Assembly: GCA_021793155.1 (NCBI GenBank)
Contig: JAJYTF010000006.1
Span: 124,001-188,000 of the forward strand
DNA: 64,000 bases
Source: Pseudomonadota bacterium
GTDB lineage: Bacteria; Pseudomonadota; Alphaproteobacteria; Rhodospirillales; Magnetospirillaceae
Direction of reading: 5' to 3'
Numbering within the stretch: the stretch's first letter is position 1; the number at the start of each line of letters is the position of its first letter. Below, piece by piece: positions 35,028 to 44,876 of the stretch. A model generated the notes under the pieces. That model saw nothing but the letters and a program-made list of their open reading frames with translations. It was not told the DNA's origin and did no database searches. A program made the position numbers and the translations under genes.

Positions 35028-37066
35028 GCATGTACGTCAACTTTTCCCCCGTGCTGCCGCTTTGGGTTCTCGGCCTGGCCGGCGTGGTCGGCCTGGTCCT
35101 GGTGCTTTGGGGCTGGCGCGGCGGGGCGCGTTTGTGGTTGCGGCTGGTGCCGCTCGCCGCGGTGCTGGCGGCGCTGGCCAATCCGCGGCTGGCCGAGGAA
35201 GAATCGACGCCGCTCAACGACGTTGCCGTGGTGGTAGTGGACGAGAGTCCCAGCATGGGCGTGGGTGACCGCCGCCAGCAAAGTGAACAGGCGCTGGCCG
35301 GCGTCCTGGAGCGCCTGCGGAAGCTGCCTAATCTCGACGTACGGGTTGAACGCTACCGCACAACGCCGGGCCGCGACGAAGGCACAAGGCTGTTTTCGGC
35401 TCTCGATCGTGCCCTGGCCGATGTTCCCCGGCAGCGCCTCGCCGGGGTGGTGATGATCACCGACGGCCAGGTTCACGACGTTCCCGCCAAGTCAGATATC
35501 GGAGCGCCGTTGCACCTTCTTCTGGCCGGTCACAAGAACGAGCGCGATCGCCGGCTGGTGGTCGAGCAGGCGCCCAGTTTCGGCATCGTCGGCGGCAGTG
35601 CGGCTTTGTCGTTCAGGGTGGATGATCCCGGCCACGGCGGCAGCGCCGAAGTCGCCATCCGCCGCGACGGAGGCCCCCCTAGCACGGTCAGCGTGCCGCT
35701 CAACCGTTCAACCCGCATCGAGCTTCCGGTGGAACATGCCGGCCCCAACATCGTCGAGCTGGAGGCCGCCGCCGCTGCGGGAGAGTTGACGTTGGCCAAC
35801 AATCGCGCCGCCGTCGACATCAACGGGGTGCGCGATCGCCTTCGCGTTCTCCTGATTTCAGGCGAGCCCCACGCCGGCGAGCGGACCTGGCGCAATCTGC
35901 TGAAATCCGATCCGTCCGTCGATCTCGTCCATTTCACCATCCTGCGCCCGCCCGAGAAAGACGACCGCACGCCGCTAAAGGAACTGGCTCTGATTTCCTT
36001 TCCGGTCAGGGAACTGTTCGAGGAACGGTTGCACGACTTCGACCTGATCATCCTCGATCGCTATCGTCGTCGCAGCGTTCTGCCGCCAATGTACTACCAG
36101 AACATCGTCGACTATGTGAAAGGCGGTGGAGCCCTGCTGATGGCCGTCGGGCCGGAATTCACCAAACCCGACACACCCTATGCGACCGCCCTTTCGTCGA
36201 TCCTGCCGGCGGCGCCGACCGGCCGGATGCTGGAAGAGCCGTTCGTCCCCACGGTTACCGATGTGGGGCACCGCCATCCGGTGACGGCCGGGCTGCCCGG
36301 CGGTGACAGCGACCCGCCCCACTGGGGGCGCTGGGTGCGGATCATCGGCAGCGAGGCCAAACCGGATGCCATTCCGCTCATGGAAGGTCCCGACGGCATG
36401 CCGCTTTTGGTGTTGAACCGGGTCGGCGACGGCCGGGTCGCCGAACTGATGAGTGATACCAGCTGGCTATGGTCGCGCGGCTGGGAAGGGGGCGGACCGC
36501 AGGGTGAATTGCTGCGGCGGCTGGCCCACTGGCTGATGAAGGAACCGGAGTTGGAGGAAGAGCAGCTGACCGCCGAGATCCGTGGCGACCGGCTGCAGGT
36601 TCAGCGGCGAAGCCTGGCCAAGGGCGATGTGGAAGCCACCATCACTGCTCCGGATGGCAGTGAGCGGAAGATGACTCTGGCTGATCAGGGCGACGGCCGC
36701 GCCATGGGGCAGATGGCGGTGGACCAACCCGGCTTATGGCGGGTTGGCGACGGTCATCGGGTCGCGCTGGCGGCGTCGGGCAGCCTCAATCCCGTCGAGA
36801 TGGCGGAATTGCGCGCCACCCCCGACAAGCTGGAGCCGGTGATCGAGGCGAGCGGCGGCGGATGGCGATGGATCGATGACGGACTGCCCGACATGCGCCG
36901 CGTCTCAGGCTCGGGCAGCACGGCCGGATCGGGCTGGTTCGGCTTTCGTGCCAACAATGACCGCGTCGTTACCGCGGTGCGGGACATTCCGCTTCTTCCC
37001 GCCTGGTCGCTGATGCTGTTCGCCTTCGGCGGGCTGGTGCTGGCCTGGTGGCGGGAGGGAAAGTGA
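35024..37066 (+). CDS. VWA/glutamine-amidotransferase-like membrane protein of the MoxR operon
   Basis: 680 residues from ATG 35024 (overlap ATGA with the previous gene). Two N-terminal helices (about 10-30 and 38-52), then a VWA domain with intact MIDAS D73-x-S75-x-S77 (VVVVDESPSM) and MITDGQVHD. A middle beta-sandwich-like region is followed by an amidotransferase-like part (DFDLIILDRY, YVKGGGALLMAVG) and a final helix near 660-676. Likely metal-binding scaffold at the cytoplasmic membrane working with MoxR. Last gene of the operon. Confidence 0.83.
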   Translation: MSMYVNFSPVLPLWVLGLAGVVGLVLVLWGWRGGARLWLRLVPLAAVLAALANPRLAEEESTPLNDVAVVVVDESPSMGVGDRRQQSEQALAGVLERLRKLPNLDVRVERYRTTPGRDEGTRLFSALDRALADVPRQRLAGVVMITDGQVHDVPAKSDIGAPLHLLLAGHKNERDRRLVVEQAPSFGIVGGSAALSFRVDDPGHGGSAEVAIRRDGGPPSTVSVPLNRSTRIELPVEHAGPNIVELEAAAAAGELTLANNRAAVDINGVRDRLRVLLISGEPHAGERTWRNLLKSDPSVDLVHFTILRPPEKDDRTPLKELALISFPVRELFEERLHDFDLIILDRYRRRSVLPPMYYQNIVDYVKGGGALLMAVGPEFTKPDTPYATALSSILPAAPTGRMLEEPFVPTVTDVGHRHPVTAGLPGGDSDPPHWGRWVRIIGSEAKPDAIPLMEGPDGMPLLVLNRVGDGRVAELMSDTSWLWSRGWEGGGPQGELLRRLAHWLMKEPELEEEQLTAEIRGDRLQVQRRSLAKGDVEATITAPDGSERKMTLADQGDGRAMGQMAVDQPGLWRVGDGHRVALAASGSLNPVEMAELRATPDKLEPVIEASGGGWRWIDDGLPDMRRVSGSGSTAGSGWFGFRANNDRVVTAVRDIPLLPAWSLMLFAFGGLVLAWWREGK

Positions 37067-37102
37067 CGAGCCGAGGGGGCCGTTACTGAGTCGGCCGGCT
37101 TC

Positions 37103-37633
37103 CTACTGATCGGCTTCGCCCCAGCCGAGGATCTTCCACGATCCGTGGCCATCCTGGCGCAACAGGAAACGGCTCAGCGGCGGCAGCCGCGGATCGATAC
37201 CCTGGCCAAGCCGGCCTTCCCGTTGGTCGAGAGTAACCGTCACTTCGCCGGCATCGGGCCCCGCGCCCTCGGCCGGCCGCTCGATGCTGACCACCCGATA
37301 GGCCAGGTACCGCTCGGGATCGGCCGGGGAAGCGAAAGCCTCGGCATATTCGTCGGCGTTGTCGTCCACCAGGTGGCAGAGATCGATGCGGCCGCGCTGG
37401 AAGCAGGCGAGGAGTGTTTCCACGGCGCAGAGAGGCGTTGCCGGGCGGCCGACACAACGACTGGTTGTCGCGTCTGCGGTCCTTGCCAGGACGCGCCATT
37501 GCCCGGCCTGGTCCTCATCCGGCGGCGGCGCCTGGGCAAATGCCGCCAGCGGAGGATAAAGAAGCAGCAGGCAGACTAGGCCACAACATAATCCCCTAAT
37601 GTAACTAAGGATTAATGTATCGCGTGTAAACAC
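37103..37633 (-). CDS. Secreted hypothetical protein
   Basis: 176 residues, GTG start at 37633. Clear signal peptide: short basic start, hydrophobic core GLVCLLLLYPPLAAFA, probable cleavage after AFA (about residue 33). The mature domain has four Cys (SRCVG, PLCAV, LLACF, DLCHL) that could form two disulfides, and ends FLLRQDGHGSWKILGWG. I do not recognise a family. Convergent with the VWA gene, 36 bases apart; divergent from the chemoreceptor gene. Confidence 0.7.
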   Translation of the reverse strand: MFTRDTLILSYIRGLCCGLVCLLLLYPPLAAFAQAPPPDEDQAGQWRVLARTADATTSRCVGRPATPLCAVETLLACFQRGRIDLCHLVDDNADEYAEAFASPADPERYLAYRVVSIERPAEGAGPDAGEVTVTLDQREGRLGQGIDPRLPPLSRFLLRQDGHGSWKILGWGEADQ

Positions 37634-37851
37634 GGTAACTATCCCTGGATTGATTTCTGGCGTAGTCTTATAAGCTAATCAAGTCGCGGTGCAGCCTCCC
37701 GTCAAGGCAGCCACCACGAGGTCAAGCGCCAGGGCAGTGACGTCGACGCCTGGTACGAACTTGGACAACGGCGTCGCTGCACGAGCGGGATAGGTTCGCG
37801 GCCTCCGGCCGCCTTCGATCACGGGGCGCGAACGACCGGGGAGATCTGCCA

Positions 37852-39138
37852 ATGATCGGGTTGATCGTCTATTACGCAAGGCTCTTCTTCCGCGGAATCG
37901 GGCTGAAAACGTTGCTGTCCTGCGTTCCGCCGAGCGCGGTCGCATGGATCTTCTTCATTCTTTATCTGAATGTCATCGGGAAAACCCATCCCGAATATTT
38001 CTGGACGGCACTAACCCTTGGCCTGGTCGGCATAGCCATCGGTAGCACCATCGTCTTCTGGCTGATCCTCAGCATCGTGCCGCCGCTCAACCGCATCACC
38101 GAAGTCACGCACCGGCTGGAGCGGGGAGACACCTCGTTCGAGGTGCCCTATCGCTCGCGCCGGGATGAAATCGGGGATCTGGCCAAAGCGCTACAGGTAT
38201 TCAAGCAGACCAGCATCGACAAGGTGCAACTGGAACGCGACCAACTGGCAGAAAAGCAGCGGGCCGACAGCGAGCGCCGGCGTGCTCTGGCGCAAATGGC
38301 CGACAACCTCGAGGCCCATGTCGGGACGGTGGTCGACGCGGTGACCTTGGCCGCCGGGCAGATGCGCGAATCCTCGACGCGGATGGAGAACTCGGCCGGT
38401 ACCACGTCTTCGCAGGCCACGACGGTTGCCGAGGCCGCCGGGCGGGCGTCAGAGAACGTGCAGACGGTGGCTTCGGCGACCGAACAGCTCGCCGCCTCGA
38501 TCAACGAGATCGCCGGGCAGATGGAACGCTCGCAGACGGTGGTGTCACGGGCCGATGACGAGGTCAAGCGGACCGCCGACCTGATCAGGAGGCTTGCCGA
38601 AGACGTCACCGCCATCGGCGAGGTTGTCCAGCTGATCAACGACATTGCCAGCCAGACCAACCTTCTGGCGCTGAACGCGACCATCGAGGCCGCGCGCGCC
38701 GGCGAAGCAGGCAAGGGCTTCGCCGTGGTGGCCGGCGAGGTCAAGGGGCTGGCCAATCAGACGGCCAAGGCCACCGAGGACATCACGGCGAAGATCTCCG
38801 CCGTGCAGAACGGGACCGGAGATACGGTGAAGGCGATCACCACCATATCGCAGGTCATCACCGATATGAGCACCATCAGCGCCTCGGTCGCCTCGGCGGT
38901 CGAACAGCAGACCGCGGCGACCGGGGAAATCGTGCGCAGCGTGGATCTGGCGGCGAACGGCACGCAGCAGGTCACCCGCAACATCGGCATGGTCGAGACG
39001 GCGGCGAAGGAGACCGGGCAGGCCGCGCACCAGATCAACGAAGCGGCCACCGACCTGTCGCGCCAGGCCGACATTCTAAAGGGCGAAGTCAGCCGGTTTC
39101 TGGGTCAAGTGCGGTCGGACAAAGCCGGCGCCCAGTGA
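37852..39138 (+). CDS. Methyl-accepting chemotaxis protein without periplasmic sensor domain
   Basis: 428 residues. Two membrane helices (about 18-42 and 50-77) with only a short loop between them, a HAMP domain (78-130; [31 protein letters not shown]) and a signalling domain whose tip reads [20 protein letters not shown] and continues through [16 protein letters not shown]. It would signal to CheA/CheW, sensing membrane state, energy or a partner protein rather than an external ligand. The stop overlaps the next start (GTGA), coupling it to a SpmAB-type membrane protein. No CheR-binding pentapeptide at the C-terminus. Confidence 0.9.
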   Translation: MIGLIVYYARLFFRGIGLKTLLSCVPPSAVAWIFFILYLNVIGKTHPEYFWTALTLGLVGIAIGSTIVFWLILSIVPPLNRITEVTHRLERGDTSFEVPYRSRRDEIGDLAKALQVFKQTSIDKVQLERDQLAEKQRADSERRRALAQMADNLEAHVGTVVDAVTLAAGQMRESSTRMENSAGTTSSQATTVAEAAGRASENVQTVASATEQLAASINEIAGQMERSQTVVSRADDEVKRTADLIRRLAEDVTAIGEVVQLINDIASQTNLLALNATIEAARAGEAGKGFAVVAGEVKGLANQTAKATEDITAKISAVQNGTGDTVKAITTISQVITDMSTISASVASAVEQQTAATGEIVRSVDLAANGTQQVTRNIGMVETAAKETGQAAHQINEAATDLSRQADILKGEVSRFLGQVRSDKAGAQ

Positions 39139-40403
39139 GCGCGGTCTTCTTCGGCATCGTCGCCATCGCGTTCGCCGTCGCCGGATGGCGGCAGATTGCC
39201 CTGCCGCCGGGGAGCGAAGCCCTGCCGATGGAGGCCCTGGGCAACGCCGCCATGAAGGCCGCCGAGGGTGCGGTTACTCTCGGCATCAGTCTGATCGGCA
39301 GCATGGCGCTGTTTCTGGGTGTGATGAAGGTGGCCGAAGCTGCCGGTTTGATGACGGTCCTGGCCAGGCTGCTGCGCCCCCTGCTGCATCGGTTATTCCC
39401 GCAGGTACCGGCCGACCATCCGGCCATGGGCGCGATGGTCCTGAACGTCGCCGCCAATGTTCTGGGCTTGTCCAATGCGGCGACACCCTTCGGGGTCCGT
39501 GCCATGCAGGAACTCGACCGCCTCAATCCGCGACGCGGCACGGCGTCCGATGCCATGGTCCTGTTCCTGGCGCTGAACACTGCCAATGTCACCCTGTTGC
39601 CGACCCACGTCATGGCCCTGCGGACGGCGATCGGCTCCCACGATCCGGCGGCGGTGATCCCGACGACGCTGTTCGCCACTATCTGGGCGACCGGCCTCGC
39701 CATCCTTTCCGCCAAATGGGGGGCGCGCTGGTTTCCGGTGCAGGCGACGGAGAATCCTCCGTCGCCTGCCACCGCGGAGGGGCCGCCGGCGGAGCTGCCT
39801 CCCCCCTATCCGCGTTGGGCGAACATGCTGGCGCTGGCGGTGGTCGTCGCCATCATCCCGGTGACGCTTGCCTGGGGCCGGAGCCTTTCGCCGTGGATCG
39901 TGCCAGGCATGATCGTCGGCGTCCTGGGCTTCGGACTGCTGCGGCGCGTCGCGGTCTACGAGGCGTTCGTCGAAGGAGGCAAGGAAGGCCTGGCCATCAG
40001 CTTTCGCATCATTCCCTATCTGGTGGCCATACTGGTGGCGGTGGGCATGTTCCGCGACAGCGGGGCGATGGACTTGCTGATCGCCCCGCTGGGGCGGCTG
40101 ACCGGATCGTTCGGCTTGCCGCCCGAGGCCTTGACCATGGCGGCGCTGCGTTCCTTGTCCGGTTCGGCCTCGTTCGGCTATCTGGCTTCACTGCTCAAGG
40201 ACCCGGCCATTGGGCCGGATGGGTACCTCGGCGTGCTGACCAGCACCATCTACGGTTCCAGCGAGACGACCTTTTATGTGCTGGCGGTCTATTTCGGCGC
40301 GGCCGGCGTGCGCCGCATCCGCCACGCCCTGATCGCCGGCTTGCTGGCCGACCTGGGCGGGCTGGTGTTCTCGGTGGTGATCTGCAGCTGGCTCTATCGG
40401 TAG
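39135..40403 (+). CDS. Fused SpmA-SpmB-like nucleoside-recognition (GATE) membrane protein
   Basis: 422 residues, GTG start overlapping the receptor stop. Two homologous halves. The N-half has the Gate motif [17 protein letters not shown] and [12 protein letters not shown] (SpmA-like). The C-half has [35 protein letters not shown] and [20 protein letters not shown] (SpmB-like). Multiple membrane helices. Family members are named for spore maturation in Bacillus but occur in non-sporulating bacteria; a transporter role is assumed. A strong hairpin begins in its stop codon. Confidence 0.88.
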   Translation: MSAVFFGIVAIAFAVAGWRQIALPPGSEALPMEALGNAAMKAAEGAVTLGISLIGSMALFLGVMKVAEAAGLMTVLARLLRPLLHRLFPQVPADHPAMGAMVLNVAANVLGLSNAATPFGVRAMQELDRLNPRRGTASDAMVLFLALNTANVTLLPTHVMALRTAIGSHDPAAVIPTTLFATIWATGLAILSAKWGARWFPVQATENPPSPATAEGPPAELPPPYPRWANMLALAVVVAIIPVTLAWGRSLSPWIVPGMIVGVLGFGLLRRVAVYEAFVEGGKEGLAISFRIIPYLVAILVAVGMFRDSGAMDLLIAPLGRLTGSFGLPPEALTMAALRSLSGSASFGYLASLLKDPAIGPDGYLGVLTSTIYGSSETTFYVLAVYFGAAGVRRIRHALIAGLLADLGGLVFSVVICSWLYR

Positions 40404-40425
40404 CGCCGGCATCCCTGCCGGCGCT
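40402..40425 (+). terminator. Terminator hairpin at the spmAB stop
   Basis: AGCGCCGGCA (40402-40411) pairs perfectly with TGCCGGCGCT (40416-40425), loop TCCC. The stem starts within the TAG stop codon. No T-run follows. Confidence 0.65.
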
Positions 40426-40448
40426 GCTCGTTGCCGGAGCAGTTATCT

Positions 40449-40510
40449 TGTCATCCGGACGGAGGGATTTTGTCGGCGCAACGAGATCCCTCGCTGCGTT
40501 CGGGATGACA
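40449..40510. repeat. Dispersed palindromic repeat TGTCATCC...GGATGACA
   Basis: 62-base element with perfect 8-bp ends TGTCATCC (40449-40456) and GGATGACA (40503-40510) and an inner GAGGGAT / ATCCCTC pair. Same family as 47597-47668 and the decayed copy at 12957. It abuts the stop codon of the minus-strand SDR and may help terminate both convergent units. Confidence 0.7.
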
Positions 40511-41230
40511 TCATCCGCAATACGCCCGGACGATCTCACCGTTTCGGGAACACTCCGGCGAGGCCAGGCCGACGAAGGCCTCGGTGATGGCCTCCGGCGG
40601 GGGGTGCTGCTGGGGATCTTCGCCGGGGAAGGCTTCGACCCTGAGGCGGGTCCGAACCACGCCCGGGTCCACCAGGTTTACCCGTAGATTGGTGGTGCGG
40701 CCCACCTCTGCCGCCCATGTGCGCGCCAAGGTTTCCAGCGCCGCCTTGCTGGCCGCGTAGGCGCCCCAGTAGGGATGGACTCCCTGCGCCACTCCTGAGG
40801 TGACGAAAATCGCCCGTCCGGCCTCGGACTGACGCAGAAGGGCGTCGAAACTGCGGATGAGGCGCCAATTGGCGGTGACGTTGACCGCCATAACCTCGTT
40901 CCAGTCGCGTAGTGAATAATGGCCGACAGGGCTTAAGCCTCCCAACACTGCCGCATTGCCCACCAGGATATCAAGGCGGCCGAACCGCTCGTACAGGGCC
41001 AGCCCCATCTGATCGATCCTGTCGGGCTCGCGCAGGTCCAGCGGCACCAGGGTGGCGCTGCCGCCGGCGGCACGGATCTCATCGTCCACTTCCTCCAGCG
41101 CGCCTTGCGTACGGGCCAGCAGGATGACCTGCGCTCCCTCGACGGCGAAGCGCTTGGCTACCGCCGCCCCGATGCCGCGCGACGCTCCGGTGATGAGGGC
41201 GACGCGGCCCTCCAGTCGCTTTGTCGTCAT
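40511..41230 (-). CDS. SDR-family NAD(P)-dependent oxidoreductase (after purF)
   Basis: 239 residues. Cofactor motif TGASRGIG (14-21), NAAVLGG and the SDR catalytic Ser-Tyr-Lys with AYAASKAALE. An unusual PYWGAYAASK segment resembles the SDR that commonly follows purF in alphaproteobacteria. Starts 3 bases after the purF stop, third gene of cvpA-purF-SDR. Substrate unknown; conserved linkage hints at a housekeeping role, not a catabolic one. Confidence 0.87.
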   Translation of the reverse strand: MTTKRLEGRVALITGASRGIGAAVAKRFAVEGAQVILLARTQGALEEVDDEIRAAGGSATLVPLDLREPDRIDQMGLALYERFGRLDILVGNAAVLGGLSPVGHYSLRDWNEVMAVNVTANWRLIRSFDALLRQSEAGRAIFVTSGVAQGVHPYWGAYAASKAALETLARTWAAEVGRTTNLRVNLVDPGVVRTRLRVEAFPGEDPQQHPPPEAITEAFVGLASPECSRNGEIVRAYCG

Positions 41231-41233
41231 CCC

Positions 41234-42694
41234 TTAGTGGCCCTCGGTCATCAGCGACAGCATGTCGGTAAGCTGGCCACCTTCCTGATCGGTCAGCAGC
41301 ACCGGATAGTCGCCGGTGAAGCATGCGTCGCAGAATTGCGGCTGCCTGGGGTTGCGGCTGTTCTCGCCGACCGCCCGGTACAGGCCGTCCAGCGAGATGA
41401 AGGCCAGCGAATCAACGCCGATGAGCTTGGCCATGGCGGCAACGTCATGCCGATAGGCCAGAAGCTTTTCCCGCTCCGGTGTGTCGATGCCGTAGAAGCA
41501 GGAATGGGTGGTCGGCGGGCTGGAGATGCGCATATGCACCTCGGTGGCGCCGGCTTGGCGCACCATCTCGACGATCTTGGTCGAAGTGGTGCCGCGCACG
41601 ATTGAGTCGTCGACCAGCACCACCCGCTTGCCATTGATATGGGCGCGGTTGGCGTTGTGCTTCAGCTTGACGCCCAGATGCCGGATCGTGTCGGTCGGCT
41701 CGATAAAGGTGCGGCCCACATAATGGTTGCGGATGATTCCCAGTTCGAAGGGTATGCCGGCCTGCGCCGCGTATCCCAACGCCGCCGGCACGCCGGAATC
41801 GGGCACGGGGATCACCACGTCGGCCTCGACGCCGCTTTCACGCGCCAACTCGCGGCCGATCTGCTTTCTCACCTCGTAGACGCTGGTCCCCTCCATGACG
41901 CTGTCCGGACGGGCGAAATAGATGTACTCGAAAATGCAGAAGCGGCGCGGCACCTTGGCGAAGGGCTTGATGCTCCTGAGGCCGTTCTCGTCAAGGATGA
42001 CCAGTTCGCCCGGCTCGACGTCGCGCACGAAATCTGCGCCGACGATGTCGAGGGCGCAGGTCTCCGACGCGATGATCCAGGCCCCTTCATTGGGCAGGCG
42101 GCCCAGCACCAGCGGGCGGATGCCCAAGGGATCGCGCACGCCGATGACGGCGTTGTGGGTCAGCGCCACCAGCGAGTATGCGCCCTCGACCTGGCGCAAC
42201 GCGTCGATCATGCGCTCTTCCACGGTGGAATACAGGCTGATGGCGATCAGATGGACGATGACCTCGGTATCGGTCGTCGATTGGAACAGGCAGCCGCGGC
42301 GGACCAGTTGCTTACGGATGGTCAGCGCATTGGTGAGGTTGCCGTTGTGGCCGATGGCCAGCCCGCCGAATTCGAAATCGGCAAACAATGGCTGCACGTT
42401 GCGCAGCATCGTGTCACCGGTGGTGGAGTAGCGGACATGCCCGACCGCCATGTGGCCCGGCAGCTTCTTGATCACCGCTTCCGAGCCGAAATTATCAGCC
42501 ACGTGACCAAGGCCGCGATGGCTGTGGAAATGTTCGCCATCGAAGGTGACGATGCCTGCTGCCTCCTGGCCGCGATGCTGCAGGGAATGGAGGCCCAAAG
42601 CCGTATGCGAGGCGGCGCCGGCGTGGCCGTAAATGCCGAACACTCCGCATTCTTCGTGCAGGTGGTCGTCGTCGAAGGGATTGGTGGTCAGCAT
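41234..42694 (-). CDS. purF: Amidophosphoribosyltransferase
   Basis: 486 residues from ATG 42694; a TTG two codons upstream is possible. First committed step of purine synthesis: PRPP plus glutamine to phosphoribosylamine. A 15-residue propeptide precedes catalytic Cys16 in ECGVFGIYGH, exposed after processing. The PRPP-loop is VVLVDDSIVRGTTS. Four cysteines in RRFCIFEY, HSCFYGIDTP and CDACF match the Bacillus-type enzymes that carry a 4Fe-4S cluster. Co-transcribed with cvpA (18 bases upstream) and an SDR. Confidence 0.96.
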   Translation of the reverse strand: MLTTNPFDDDHLHEECGVFGIYGHAGAASHTALGLHSLQHRGQEAAGIVTFDGEHFHSHRGLGHVADNFGSEAVIKKLPGHMAVGHVRYSTTGDTMLRNVQPLFADFEFGGLAIGHNGNLTNALTIRKQLVRRGCLFQSTTDTEVIVHLIAISLYSTVEERMIDALRQVEGAYSLVALTHNAVIGVRDPLGIRPLVLGRLPNEGAWIIASETCALDIVGADFVRDVEPGELVILDENGLRSIKPFAKVPRRFCIFEYIYFARPDSVMEGTSVYEVRKQIGRELARESGVEADVVIPVPDSGVPAALGYAAQAGIPFELGIIRNHYVGRTFIEPTDTIRHLGVKLKHNANRAHINGKRVVLVDDSIVRGTTSTKIVEMVRQAGATEVHMRISSPPTTHSCFYGIDTPEREKLLAYRHDVAAMAKLIGVDSLAFISLDGLYRAVGENSRNPRQPQFCDACFTGDYPVLLTDQEGGQLTDMLSLMTEGH

Positions 42695-42712
42695 GCGCAA
42701 AATCCAGGTTGT

Positions 42713-43369
42713 CTATTTGCCGGTCGTTGTTTCGATCAGTCGCTCGAGGCCGTGGCTGTCATAGGCGGGCGACTTGTCGTTCTGGGGCTGGTCGGGTGAT
42801 TTCGGCTTCGGCGCCGACAGGCGTTCGTATATTTCCTTCGTCTGCTCCGCCTGATGGACCGCGTCGGCGGCTTCCTTCGCTTTCTCATCAATACCCGAAA
42901 CACTGGCCGGGATCAGTGACTGGATCATCCGGGCGCCGGCAGCCATCAGCGGCCGGGTCTTGGCGGTGGACAGAACCTCGGGTTCGTCGGGAGCCATCAG
43001 CTTGGTCACCACCATGAAGCACAACGAGGCCAGCACCAGACCGCGCAGCAGACCGAAGGCAAAACCCAGCGAGCGGTCCACCGAGCTGACGGCACTTCGC
43101 TGAACGCGCCGGGAAATGGCGTGGGTGATCAGCGACGAAGCCAACAGGACGACCAGGAAGACTCCGGCGCCGCCGGCGAGATCGGCGATGGTGGGGCTGG
43201 TAATGTAGTGGTGAACGAAGGGCCGGATCAGCGGCAGACTCCACAGGGCGACGAGCGCGGCGGCGACCCAGCCGGTGACCGCCAGCACCTCGTAAACGAA
43301 TCCCCGCATCAGGGCGAACACGCCCGAGGCCAGCAGCACCACGACGACGGCAATGTCGACAGCGTTCAC
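42713..43369 (-). CDS. cvpA: CvpA family membrane protein
   Basis: 218 residues, GTG start. Four hydrophobic helices in the first 125 residues; begins MNAVDIAVVVVLLASGVFALMRG-like with the CvpA pattern 'GFxxE' as RGFVYEVLAV. FAFGLLRGLVLASL is the second signature. A charged tail with KPKSPDQPQNDK follows. Named for colicin V production; the usual partner upstream of purF. Starts 6 bases after the radA stop, so transcription from radA is possible. Confidence 0.9.
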   Translation of the reverse strand: MNAVDIAVVVVLLASGVFALMRGFVYEVLAVTGWVAAALVALWSLPLIRPFVHHYITSPTIADLAGGAGVFLVVLLASSLITHAISRRVQRSAVSSVDRSLGFAFGLLRGLVLASLCFMVVTKLMAPDEPEVLSTAKTRPLMAAGARMIQSLIPASVSGIDEKAKEAADAVHQAEQTKEIYERLSAPKPKSPDQPQNDKSPAYDSHGLERLIETTTGK

Positions 43370-43375
43370 GAAACC

Positions 43376-44770
43376 TTATCCTCGAGTTAAGTCGGCCTTG
43401 CCGCCCCGGCGGAACAACGAGACCAGATCCTGCACATGGCCGATCCGGCGTATGCCGATCGTACCCTCCGGCGACGCTTTGCGCGACCGGCGCACGGCCG
43501 GCACGAGGGCCTGGCCGAACCCCAGCTTCGCCGCTTCCTTCAGTCGTCCGTCGGTCTGGCTGACCGCCCGGACTTCGCCAGACAGGCCGATTTCGCCGAA
43601 AACGACCATATCGGCATCGACCGGGGCGTCGCCAGCGGAAGAAAGCAGGGCCGCAGCCACAGCGAGGTCGGCCGCCGGTTCGCCGATACGTAATCCGCCG
43701 GCGACGTTCAAATAAACGTCATTTCCACCCAACGCAAGCCCGCAACGGGTATCGAGGACCGCCATGACCATGGCGAGGCGGCCAGAATCCCATCCGATGA
43801 CGGCGCGGCGTGGCGTGCCGAGCGCGCTGGGCGCGACCAGTGCCTGGATTTCCACCAGCATCGGCCGTGTTCCTTCGATGCCGGCGAATACACAGGAGCC
43901 GCTGACGTTTCCGCGGCGCTCGGCCAGGAACAAGGCCGAGGGATTGGCGACGCCGGACAGCCCGCCGTCGGTCATTTCGAACACGCCGATTTCGTCGGTT
44001 GCGCCGAAGCGATTTTTCACCGCCCGCAGGATGCGGAACTGGTGCCCACGCTCGCCCTCGAAATAGAGAACGGTGTCCACCATGTGTTCGAGCACGCGCG
44101 GGCCGGCGATCTGTCCTTCCTTGGTAACGTGGCCGACCAGGAACAGGGCAAAGCCGCGGCGTTTCGCCAAGCGGATCAACTCGCTGGCGCAGGCACGCAC
44201 CTGGGCCACCGTACCGGGCGCCGAATCGAGCGCATCCAGATACATGGTCTGGATCGAATCGATAACGACGACGGCGGGTGGTTGCGCATGGTCGAGGCTG
44301 GCGACGATATCGCGCAGCGCCGTTGCCGAGGCCAATTGCACCGGCGAGGAAACCAACCCGAGGCGGCGGGCCCTGAGCCGCACCTGGTCCACCGCCTCTT
44401 CTCCTGAGATGTAGACGCAGGAGGATTCGGCGGACAGCGCGGCCACCGCCTGCAGCAGCAAGGTGGATTTTCCAATTCCCGGGTCGCCGCCCACCAGCAG
44501 GGCCGAGCCGGGGACCAGACCGCCGCCGCACACCCGGTCCAACTCGGCGATGCCGGTCAAAAGCCGCGGCGGCGGTGTCGAGCCGCCGTCCAGGCCGACG
44601 AAATCGATCTTGCGGCCGCCCTTGCCGCCGCCCAGGCCTTTCGGCACGACGTCAGCCGGAATCTCTTCGACGATGGCATTCCACGCGCCGCAGGATTCGC
44701 ATTTGCCGGCCCACCGGGGGTAGACCGTGCCGCATTCCTGGCAGACGTAACGGGTGGAAATCTTAGCCAA
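43376..44770 (-). CDS. radA: DNA repair protein RadA
   Basis: 464 residues from a TTG start at 44770, giving MAKISTRYVC, the usual RadA beginning; upstream in-frame sequence has no homology. Zinc finger C10/C13/C24/C27 (CQEC, CESC), RecA-like core with Walker A GDPGIGKST (95-103), the RadA signature VKNRFGATDE, and a Lon-like C-terminal domain. RecA-like helicase assisting recombination branch migration. Upstream of cvpA-purF on the same strand. Confidence 0.95.
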   Translation of the reverse strand: MAKISTRYVCQECGTVYPRWAGKCESCGAWNAIVEEIPADVVPKGLGGGKGGRKIDFVGLDGGSTPPPRLLTGIAELDRVCGGGLVPGSALLVGGDPGIGKSTLLLQAVAALSAESSCVYISGEEAVDQVRLRARRLGLVSSPVQLASATALRDIVASLDHAQPPAVVVIDSIQTMYLDALDSAPGTVAQVRACASELIRLAKRRGFALFLVGHVTKEGQIAGPRVLEHMVDTVLYFEGERGHQFRILRAVKNRFGATDEIGVFEMTDGGLSGVANPSALFLAERRGNVSGSCVFAGIEGTRPMLVEIQALVAPSALGTPRRAVIGWDSGRLAMVMAVLDTRCGLALGGNDVYLNVAGGLRIGEPAADLAVAAALLSSAGDAPVDADMVVFGEIGLSGEVRAVSQTDGRLKEAAKLGFGQALVPAVRRSRKASPEGTIGIRRIGHVQDLVSLFRRGGKADLTRG

Positions 44771-44801
44771 CGTCCCGGCTCCGATGCCTCGGAATTGACC
44801 A

Positions 44802-44862
44802 CCAAGTCGCCGAGTCACCAAGAAGGAACGCGTCTTGATCCCTTGGCCACTTGGCGATTTGG
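44802..44862. terminator. Long imperfect hairpin between mlaF and radA
   Basis: Arm 44802-44822 and arm 44842-44862 are complementary at 17 of 21 positions, two of the mismatches being G-T wobble. The CCAAGTCGCC/TTGGCGATTTGG arms recall a common dispersed repeat. It lies just past the mlaF stop (44877) and before the radA start, so it likely ends the alr-mlaE-mlaF message. Confidence 0.5.
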
Positions 44863-44876
44863 CGGTTCAAATTATG

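Noticed and set aside
39185-40687. 500-residue plus-strand frame overlapping spmAB
   Set aside because: Out of frame with the SpmAB protein, which has all family motifs; this frame has Gly/Arg/His-rich noise and runs through a terminator and repeat.
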